From contig USNU01000116.1 in the NCBI GenBank assembly GCA_900556095.1, forward strand, positions 1 through 5,285: a stretch of DNA of 5,285 bases, read 5' to 3'. The position numbers were made by a program, and so were the translations under genes. Each line of letters begins with the position of its first letter. Positions within the stretch are counted from its first letter, which is position 1. The DNA is from an uncultured Bacteroidales bacterium. GTDB taxonomy: Bacteria; Bacteroidota; Bacteroidia; Bacteroidales; Paludibacteraceae. The notes beneath the pieces were generated by a model. That model did not search any database. It was not told the origin of the DNA and saw only the letters and a list, made by a program, of their open reading frames with translations. This document shows positions 1 through 5,285 of this stretch, one piece after another.

Positions 1-2
1 CG

Positions 3-1391
3 CGTGATGTGATGACCTATATCACAACCGCCGACAATACGATGCACTTCGATGCTATTGGCAAAGACTTTGCCGAGGGCTTGAATATGTCGCCCGAACT
101 GACGCTCACCATCAATCCCAACCAACGCTATCAGGACTTCGACGGCTTTGGTGCGGCTATCACGGGGGCTGCGGCATACAACCTTATGCAGATGTCGCAA
201 GCCAATCGTACCAAACTGCTCCGCGAAACCTTTGACGTGAAAGACGGTATGGGCTATAGTTATGTGCGTGTGCCTATTGGAGGTAGCGATTTCAACGCCC
301 GCTCCAACTACGACTACACCTGTTGCGACACCAAGGGTATTGAGCATTTTGCTCTTACTTCCGACGAGACACAGTACATCATGCCTGTTCTCAAAGAGAT
401 ATTGGCTATCAACCCCGACCTCAAAGTGATGGGTACCCCGTGGAGTTGTCCGCGTTGGATGAAAGTGGACGACATCCATAAGAAGAATGCCTACAACAAC
501 TGGGTGGGCGGTTATCTCAACCCCGACTACTATCAAGACTATGCCACCTATTTTGTCAAATGGATACAAGCCTTTGAAGCAGAGGGTGTAAACATCACCA
601 GTGTTACTGTGGAGAATGAGCCGCTAAACTGGGGCAACTCAATGTCGCTCTATATGCCGTGGAATCAAGAACGCGATTTTGTCAAGACCGCCCTTGGACC
701 CGCTTTCCGCGCGGCGAATCTGCAGACGAAAATCATCTGCTTTGACCACAACTACAATTACGATGGCAAAGAAGATCAACAGCAATACCCGCTCAAAATT
801 TACGCCGATGCCGACGCATCGCAGTATATTGATGGTGCCGCTTACCATAACTATGGCGGCAATCCGTCCGAATTGGAGAATATCCACAAGAAAGCCCCCG
901 AGAAGAACCTTTATTTCACAGAGGCGTCTATCGGCACATGGAACTATCAGAGTTTCAATCAGTCGCTTATGCAGGAAATGAAGAATACCTGTATGGCAAC
1001 CGTTACGCGCTGGTGCAAAGCGGTGATTGTGTGGAACTTTATGCTTGATGACAATGGTGGTCCTCACGGCGGTGCAGGGGCTTGCTCCACATGTTATGGG
1101 GCGGTTGATGTATCCTCGCGCGACTACACTACGCTTACTAAACGTAGCCACTATTATGTAATTGGGCATCTCAGCAAAGCCCTCCGTACCGGTTCTACTC
1201 GTATCGGTACTACGGGCTACTTGCCCACCAATGTATCGGCAGTGGCATCCGAGAATCCCGATGGTACGTATGGTTTGGTGCTTTTTAACGAGGGCGACAG
1301 CGGTGTAAATTTTATCATCGATGACAATACCCACCATTTCAATGTTACCCTCCCTGCTAAGAGTATCACCTCTTGCGTTTGGAATAGATAA
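3..1391 (+). CDS. GH30 family glycoside hydrolase (glucosylceramidase / beta-1,6-glucanase-like), 5' partial
   Basis: Retaining glycosidase of family GH30, expected to cut beta-linked glucan or a related glycan. Residues are numbered from the first in-frame codon, CGT at position 3. The N-terminal FDGFGAA motif (about residues 46-52) and GTPWSCPRWMK (144-154) are typical GH30 barrel signatures. TVENEP carries the predicted acid/base Glu206, and YFTEAS carries the predicted nucleophile Glu307. The (beta/alpha)8 barrel runs to about residue 375. HYYVIGHLSKAL (from 383) opens the C-terminal beta-sandwich, which ends in the usual SITSCVW-type final strand. The frame is open to the window edge and no signal peptide is visible, so the GTG at position 9 and ATG at 12 are probably internal and the true start lies upstream. 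The 462 visible residues cover nearly the whole enzyme. It is the first visible gene of a same-strand cluster, 26 bases before the SGNH lipoprotein. Subfamily 3 (beta-1,6-glucanase) is my guess from the overall look and the neighbouring GH3; beta-glucosidase or beta-xylosidase activity is possible. The family call is firm, the substrate is not. Confidence 0.93.
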   Translation, partial: RDVMTYITTADNTMHFDAIGKDFAEGLNMSPELTLTINPNQRYQDFDGFGAAITGAAAYNLMQMSQANRTKLLRETFDVKDGMGYSYVRVPIGGSDFNARSNYDYTCCDTKGIEHFALTSDETQYIMPVLKEILAINPDLKVMGTPWSCPRWMKVDDIHKKNAYNNWVGGYLNPDYYQDYATYFVKWIQAFEAEGVNITSVTVENEPLNWGNSMSLYMPWNQERDFVKTALGPAFRAANLQTKIICFDHNYNYDGKEDQQQYPLKIYADADASQYIDGAAYHNYGGNPSELENIHKKAPEKNLYFTEASIGTWNYQSFNQSLMQEMKNTCMATVTRWCKAVIVWNFMLDDNGGPHGGAGACSTCYGAVDVSSRDYTTLTKRSHYYVIGHLSKALRTGSTRIGTTGYLPTNVSAVASENPDGTYGLVLFNEGDSGVNFIIDDNTHHFNVTLPAKSITSCVWNR

Positions 1392-1417
1392 TGCGTAATT
1401 TGTAATTGACGTTCCCA

Positions 1418-2410
1418 ATGAAACGCTGCCTACATACCTTTCTGCTCTCCTTTGTGGTGTTGGTATCATCCTGCACTACAACACCCGAACATACTGTTTG
1501 TTTCTTCGGATCATCGGTGTGCAAAGGGGTGGGTGCTGATTCTTTGCAAGGCTATGCCGACTTGGTTGGTCAGCGTTTGCCTCATGGTTGGCAAGCGGTG
1601 AATGTCTCTGTCAGTGGCAACGATACGTATGATCTCTTTGCCCGCTATGATCGAGACCTGATGCCTACGTCGGCAAAGTACGTGGTTGTCGGTCTCAGTC
1701 TCGGCAATGAGGGGTTGCACGAGAAAGGCGAACGCGCTTTGCTCTCCTATCGCGAGAATATGCCGCGCTTGATAGAGCAATTGCAGCGCGACGGGCGCAT
1801 AGTTATCGTTACCAGCAATTATCCGCGTGCCGACTTCAATGCGGTGGATTATGAGGACCTTTGCGAGGTGAACCTCGAGGTGCAGCAGTGGAATGTAACT
1901 ACTATCAATCTCTTCGGCACGATTGATGACGGCGCGGGGCATTGGGCGGACAACTATTGGAACGGGCAGGATATATGGCACCCGAACAGCCGTGGGCATC
2001 ACGCTTTCGCGTCGGCTTTCCCGATTTCTATGTGGCAGGCTCTCGATAAGGGTAAACCGCTGCCTGAGAAAATAAGCACAGACGGCGATAAGAACAATGT
2101 GCATTGCGTCTCCTTTACGCCCGAATTGGGATTGGAGAGTTACACACTCTGCTATGAGAGTGATGGCGAGTTCCATTACGAGGTCTTTGCCGGTGCGCAA
2201 CGCCAAGGCGAGATGCCGCCCGCATCATTCAGAATATGCGGCAACAATATCCATCAACTGATGTTCTACCGCTCCGCTATGACCCCGCGTGAGATAGATG
2301 CTGTTCGCAGTGGCAAAATGCTCCGTTCAAGTCTCGAACTCTATTGCCCTCTCCTCGGAGACAATCCTGCTAATTACGCACAAACAATGAATACAATAAC
2401 AACTAACTAA
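1418..2410 (+). CDS. SGNH-hydrolase-like lipoprotein with C-terminal LamG/concanavalin-like segment
   Basis: Predicted 330-residue exported lipoprotein. The ATG at 1418 gives MKRCLHTF, a hydrophobic stretch and the lipobox VSSC with Cys19; an upstream in-frame TTG at 1406 would add only four residues and spoil the compact signal peptide. SGNH blocks: FFGSS near 29-33, with Ser33 as candidate nucleophile and Ser32 where GDSL enzymes have Asp; SVSGND with Gly67 (block II); LGNEG with Asn97 (block III); DIWHPN with Asp185 and His188 (block V, DxxH). All four SGNH residues are therefore present. After about residue 225 comes a roughly 100-residue segment. Its HQLMFYRSAMTPREIDAV stretch (279-296) and following SLELYCPL resemble the last strands of LamG/concanavalin-like domains, though it looks shorter than a full domain. 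Known members of the fold are esterases, deacetylases and lipases; the substrate here is unknown. It sits between GH30 and a glycan-binding protein, so an esterase acting on a substituted polysaccharide is plausible but inferred. The fold is more certain than the activity. Confidence 0.85.
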   Translation: MKRCLHTFLLSFVVLVSSCTTTPEHTVCFFGSSVCKGVGADSLQGYADLVGQRLPHGWQAVNVSVSGNDTYDLFARYDRDLMPTSAKYVVVGLSLGNEGLHEKGERALLSYRENMPRLIEQLQRDGRIVIVTSNYPRADFNAVDYEDLCEVNLEVQQWNVTTINLFGTIDDGAGHWADNYWNGQDIWHPNSRGHHAFASAFPISMWQALDKGKPLPEKISTDGDKNNVHCVSFTPELGLESYTLCYESDGEFHYEVFAGAQRQGEMPPASFRICGNNIHQLMFYRSAMTPREIDAVRSGKMLRSSLELYCPLLGDNPANYAQTMNTITTN

Positions 2411-2444
2411 ATAACCATTTTATTAACAATTAAATTTTAGTATT
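2411..2444 (+). promoter_or_regulatory. AT-rich leader before the SusF-like gene
   Basis: This 34-base gap has only four G or C bases and contains no Shine-Dalgarno-like purine run, as is usual for translation starts in Bacteroidota. TAAATTTT at 2431-2438 resembles the Bacteroidota -7 box TAnnTTTG except for its last base. It lies only six bases before the ATG and has no clear -33 TTTG partner, so I read the stretch mainly as an unstructured initiation region and only possibly as a promoter. The GTATTATGAA context around the start recurs at the GH3 start. Confidence 0.35.
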
Positions 2445-3719
2445 ATGAAAAAGTTATTCTCTTTTTTCGTAGTCGCTATGGCAGCACTCTCGCTGAACGC
2501 TGCTGACTATTACCTCGTAGGTGCTGCTACTGGTTGGACGCCCGACAATGCTGCTACCAAGTTTACAGAAGTGAATGCCGGTTCCGGTATGTACAAATTG
2601 GAAGTCGCTGACCTGTATGGTGAGTTCAAAATCACTGTAGATGGCAAATGGCATCCGCAGTTCGGTGCCGCTGCAGAAGGCGAAGGCCCGGTTGTCAATG
2701 GCGCAGAGTACAAATTGGTGAAGTGTGTGGATACTGATACCCAAGAGGGTGATGCTCCGGCTAACGCCACATTCTTGATGGGTGAAACTGATATCAAGGA
2801 TCCGCGTATCAAGGACGCCACTATTATGCTTACCGTGAATGGCGATGAGATGTATATCACTGTTAGCGGTACCGTTTATGACCACTCTGTTATTCCCGCT
2901 ACCTACCAAATCATCGGTGGTTTTACCAACAACTGGAATACGGCAGACGCTATCCAATTTGAGGCTGAAGGCGACGTATTGACCGCTGTTGTACCCGATT
3001 TGAACGGTACATTCAAGATTATTGTAGACCGCGCTTGGACGATGCAATATGCTACCAATTGGGAAACTAAAGCAGGGCTGGAATACAACAAACCCTATGT
3101 GTTGGGCGCAAAGAACGATGAGCAGGGCGACCCTGCCAACTTGGGCTTGGCTAATCCTTTTGGTGGTTACAAAAATGCCAAACTGACCCTTACTGATGAC
3201 GAGAAAGGCAACAAAGTGCTGACTCTTGTTGCAGGTGATTTCTATGCAGCGGATGTATCGGCGGCTACTTGGTATCTCCCCGGTGAACAACTCGGTTGGA
3301 AGTGTGAGGCAGATCAACAGTTTGCTCCTGTAGCAGGCAAAGAGAATACGTATGAGATCTTGGCTGCTGAGTTTGGCGGTGAGTTCAAGGTGGTTTACGG
3401 CAATTGGGCGGTAGAGTTTGTCGCTGATGCCGAGGACACTCCTTGGACTATCAACAAGGAATATACGTGCGCGCTCAAAGGACAAGGTAAAGATAATATC
3501 AAACCTGCCAACAAAGATGTAAAATATACCGACTGCACCATTACGCTTGTCGTAGATTACGAGGCAGCTATTGCAAAGGTTACTATCTCTTCTGAGATGA
3601 CCGCACTCAACGATGCAACTATTGCTACTAAAGCCACCAAGGTAATCGAGAACGGACAACTCTATATCCTCAAGGATGGTGTTCGCTACAATGCACTTGG
3701 TACTGTAGTCGCAGAGTAA
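2445..3719 (+). CDS. Secreted SusE/SusF-like protein with three tandem glycan-binding-type modules and C-terminal sorting-type tail
   Basis: A 424-residue exported protein with no visible catalytic motif. Residues 1-19 form a type I signal peptide (MKKLFSFFV..., cleavage near SLNA/AD) with no lipobox Cys. Three repeats follow, at about 22-147, 154-270 and 276-387. Each opens with a Y/W-x-[LI]-x-G strand and a Trp (GW31, NW164, GW285), continues with a G-x-FK-[IV] strand, and has a second Trp 34-38 residues later (W69, W198, W321). Each then closes with a beta-rich segment of the type T-I-x-L-x-V. This pattern fits SusE/SusF-type starch-binding modules (CBM58-like), in which paired aromatics hold the sugar; the ligand is inferred. 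Residues 399-419 (KVIENGQ ... DGVRYNALG) match the short C-terminal tail found on many Bacteroidales exported proteins and related to type IX secretion sorting domains. The protein is acidic, with only three Arg in 424 residues. It lies 34 bases after the SGNH gene. It probably captures glycan for the flanking GH30 and GH3. An alternative is a structural surface protein; binding is not proven by the sequence. Confidence 0.82.
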   Translation: MKKLFSFFVVAMAALSLNAADYYLVGAATGWTPDNAATKFTEVNAGSGMYKLEVADLYGEFKITVDGKWHPQFGAAAEGEGPVVNGAEYKLVKCVDTDTQEGDAPANATFLMGETDIKDPRIKDATIMLTVNGDEMYITVSGTVYDHSVIPATYQIIGGFTNNWNTADAIQFEAEGDVLTAVVPDLNGTFKIIVDRAWTMQYATNWETKAGLEYNKPYVLGAKNDEQGDPANLGLANPFGGYKNAKLTLTDDEKGNKVLTLVAGDFYAADVSAATWYLPGEQLGWKCEADQQFAPVAGKENTYEILAAEFGGEFKVVYGNWAVEFVADAEDTPWTINKEYTCALKGQGKDNIKPANKDVKYTDCTITLVVDYEAAIAKVTISSEMTALNDATIATKATKVIENGQLYILKDGVRYNALGTVVAE

Positions 3720-3729
3720 ATCCTATCGG

Positions 3730-3756
3730 TGTAGAGCGGCCGATTACCGCTCTACA
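3730..3756 (+). terminator. Intergenic hairpin between SusF-like and GH3 genes (terminator or attenuator-like)
   Basis: TGTAGAGCGG (3730-3739) pairs perfectly with CCGCTCTACA (3747-3756) around a 7-base loop, CCGATTA. A G-U pair and a G-C pair (3728-3729 with 3757-3758) can lengthen the stem to 12. It begins 11 bases after the stop codon at 3719. The downstream bases TCTCTAACAAAC are not a T run, so a classical intrinsic terminator is weak. It may be a partial terminator, an mRNA 3'-end stabiliser or a processing site that sets different levels for the two genes. Confidence 0.6.
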
Positions 3757-3776
3757 TCTCTAACAAACAATGTATT
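3757..3776 (+). promoter_or_regulatory. Short leader of the GH3 gene
   Basis: The 20 bases after the hairpin, TCTCTAACAAACAATGTATT, lead into the ATG at 3777. They are rich in A and C, lack a Shine-Dalgarno motif and look unstructured, as expected for Bacteroidota. GTATTATGAA spans the start and is identical at the SusF-like gene. The ATG at 3770 is out of frame with GH3. Confidence 0.3.
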
Positions 3777-5285
3777 ATGAAGAAATTTTTTATATCAGTT
3801 TTTGGCTTGTTGGCAATGGTTTTTTCTTTGTCAGCACAGATATATCTTGATCCCAATGCTCCTATGGATGCCCGCGTGGAGGACGCTCTCTCGCGTATGA
3901 CTCTTGACGAGAAAATCGCCATTATCCATGCGCAGTCCAAGTTCTCTTCGCCGGGCGTAGCGCGTCTTGGTATTCCCGGACTTTGGTGTACTGATGGTCC
4001 TCATGGTATTCGTCCGGAAGTCAAATGGGACGAGTGGGAGCAGGCAGGGTGGACAAACGACTCCTGTTTTGCTTTTCCCGCCCTTACTTGTCTTGCGGCT
4101 ACATGGAACCCCTCATTGGCGCAACTCTATGGGCGTTCTCTTGGAGAGGAGGCTCTCTACCGCGGCAAGAACGTGGTACTCGGTCCGGGGGTGAATATCT
4201 ACCGCACTCCGCTCAACGGGCGTAATTTCGAGTATATGGGCGAAGATCCTTATCTGTCGTCCGCAATGGTCGTGCCATATATCCGGGGGATGCAATCCTG
4301 CGGTGTGGCGGCATGCGTGAAACACTATGCGCTCAACAACCAGGAGGGCAACCGCCATACCGTCAATGTTACGGTGTCCGACCGTGCGCTCTACGAGATT
4401 TACCTCCCCGCTTTCCGCGCTGCTGTGGAGCAGGGCAATGCATGGTCTATCATGGGGGCGTATAACAAGTATCAAGGGCAGTATGCCTGCCACAATCATC
4501 GTCTGCTCATTGATATTCTACGCGATGAGTGGCATTTCGATGGGGCTGTTATCTCAGACTGGGGTGGTACGCTTTCTACTGACGAGGCTATTCGCAACGG
4601 ACTCGACCTTGAGTTCGGTTCGTGGACAGACGGACTCACCGATGGAACCTCCAATGCATACGATATGTACTATCTTGCACAGCCGTATCTCAGGAAGATT
4701 CGCAGTGGCGAGGTGGGCACTGCTGAATTGGACGACAAAGTGCGCCACGTTTTGCGCCTCATCTTTCGTACTTCTATGAATCCAGATCGTGCTTTTGGTA
4801 GTCTCTGTTCTGAGTCACATATCGCCGCAGGGCGTGCGGTGGCGGATGAGGGAATCGTGCTTCTCAAAAACGATCATATTCTGCCTTTGCAACCGGGTAA
4901 ACAAATCCTTGTAGTGGGTGAAAACGCAATCAAGCAGATGACTGTCGGCGGTGGCTCATCATCGCTCAAGGCCAAATATGAAATATCTCCGCTGCAGGGT
5001 ATATGTGAGCGTGCGGGGGAAAACAACGTGCGCTATGTGCGCGGTTATGTGGGGGATACAGGTGGCGAGTACAATGGTGTTACCACAGGTCAGGACCTTA
5101 CTGACCACCGTTCCGTGTCCGAATTGACCGGTGAGGCAGTCGCTGCTGCGCGTGAAGCCGATGTGGTTATCTTTGTCGGCGGGCTTAACAAAGCCGACCA
5201 TCAAGATGCCGAAGGTAGCGACCGTCTCCGGTACGATCTTCCTTACGGGCAGTCTGAACTGATCTCTGCCTTGGCACAAGCCAAC
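3777..5285 (+). CDS. GH3 family glycoside hydrolase (beta-glucosidase-like), 3' partial
   Basis: Exo-acting retaining glycosidase of family GH3, likely releasing terminal beta-linked glucose or a similar sugar from oligosaccharides in the periplasm. The 503 codons from ATG 3777 stay open to the window end. MKKFFISVFG ... SLSAQ is a type I signal peptide with cleavage near Ala20/Gln21. The N-terminal barrel (about 25-310) shows DGPHGIR (Asp73), NGRNFEYMGEDP (from about residue 147, with Arg149), KHYALNNQE (Lys182-His183, sugar-binding) and VISDWGGT with the nucleophile Asp261. The second domain starts near residue 345 with EGIVLLKND and ILPL, followed by VVGENA, then GGGSSSL. AEGSDR near the end gives Glu479, a candidate acid/base by analogy with GH3 enzymes carrying the EGxDR motif, followed by LPYGQ. 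The rest of domain 2 and any PA14 or fibronectin-like C-terminal domain lie beyond the window. The start is chosen by the signal peptide. The gene is 57 bases after the SusF-like gene, behind a hairpin, so it may be co-transcribed at reduced level. The family is certain; sugar specificity is inferred. Confidence 0.96.
   Translation, partial: MKKFFISVFGLLAMVFSLSAQIYLDPNAPMDARVEDALSRMTLDEKIAIIHAQSKFSSPGVARLGIPGLWCTDGPHGIRPEVKWDEWEQAGWTNDSCFAFPALTCLAATWNPSLAQLYGRSLGEEALYRGKNVVLGPGVNIYRTPLNGRNFEYMGEDPYLSSAMVVPYIRGMQSCGVAACVKHYALNNQEGNRHTVNVTVSDRALYEIYLPAFRAAVEQGNAWSIMGAYNKYQGQYACHNHRLLIDILRDEWHFDGAVISDWGGTLSTDEAIRNGLDLEFGSWTDGLTDGTSNAYDMYYLAQPYLRKIRSGEVGTAELDDKVRHVLRLIFRTSMNPDRAFGSLCSESHIAAGRAVADEGIVLLKNDHILPLQPGKQILVVGENAIKQMTVGGGSSSLKAKYEISPLQGICERAGENNVRYVRGYVGDTGGEYNGVTTGQDLTDHRSVSELTGEAVAAAREADVVIFVGGLNKADHQDAEGSDRLRYDLPYGQSELISALAQAN

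Noticed and set aside
9..14. GTG at 9 or ATG at 12 as the true start of the GH30 gene
   Set aside because: The frame is open to the window edge and no signal peptide or leader precedes it. GH30 enzymes of this group normally carry an export signal upstream.
1406..1417. TTG at 1406 as start of the SGNH lipoprotein
   Set aside because: The ATG at 1418 gives a clean lipoprotein signal peptide with positive residues directly at the N-terminus; the TTG adds four uninformative residues.
1392..1417. Possible -7 promoter box (TAATTTG) in the GH30-SGNH gap
   Set aside because: It is one base short of TAnnTTTG and I see no convincing -33 element. The 26-base gap fits co-transcription.
1864..1880. Overlapping inverted repeat GAGGT/ACCTC/GAGGT
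   Set aside because: It is short, inside the SGNH coding region and explained by the Glu-Val/Leu-Glu-Val codons.
639..2206. Minus-strand open frames of about 276 and 231 codons opposite GH30 and SGNH genes
   Set aside because: Composition is shadow-like, no family motif is visible, and they overlap well-supported catalytic domains on the plus strand.
2793..2819. Short direct repeat ATCAAGGA twice in the SusF-like gene
   Set aside because: It is eight bases only and encodes the IKD...IKD residues of one module; no sign of a mobile or regulatory repeat.
2454..3659. Long open frame (about 400 codons) on the minus strand opposite the SusF-like gene
   Set aside because: It has no recognisable domain or signal and lies fully antisense to a gene with clear repeats, signal peptide and tail. 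It is explained by the codon use of the plus-strand gene.
3967..4779. Small plus-strand open frames of 66-150 codons inside the GH3 region
   Set aside because: They are alternate frames of the GH3 gene, which is uninterrupted from 3777 to the window end and contains all expected motifs.

Overview
The window reads as part of a carbohydrate-degradation locus (polysaccharide utilization locus, PUL) from a member of the Bacteroidota, most likely a gut or rumen Bacteroidales. The evidence is the gene mix (GH30, SGNH hydrolase lipoprotein, SusE/SusF-like tandem-module protein, GH3), the AT-rich gene leaders without a clear Shine-Dalgarno sequence, and a C-terminal tail of the KVIENGQ...DGVRYNALG type, which is common on exported proteins of Prevotella-like Bacteroidales. 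Genus and species cannot be settled from this sequence.

Layout: four genes, all on the + strand and closely spaced. (1) Positions 3-1391: GH30 glycosidase, cut at its 5' end by the window edge. (2) 1418-2410: predicted lipoprotein with an SGNH-hydrolase domain followed by a short concanavalin/LamG-like C-terminal part. (3) 2445-3719: secreted protein with three tandem SusE/SusF-like modules and a C-terminal sorting-type tail. (4) 3777-5285: GH3 glycosidase, open at the 3' end. The gaps are 26, 34 and 57 bases. The last gap holds a strong 10-bp hairpin. No RNA gene, mobile element, CRISPR array or origin was seen, and no stretch over 300 bases lacks a gene.

How the genes may work together (inference): the triple-module protein binds glycan at or outside the cell surface, the GH30 enzyme cuts a beta-linked backbone (beta-1,6-glucan is the best guess from the GH30/GH3 pairing), the SGNH protein may remove ester substituents or act in some other hydrolytic role, and the exported GH3 enzyme releases terminal sugars. 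SusC/SusD genes and a regulator are not in view and would be expected next door. The unusual points are the SGNH lipoprotein sitting inside the glycosidase cluster with a changed block I, and a SusF-like protein that uses a standard signal peptide plus a sorting-type tail instead of a lipoprotein anchor.
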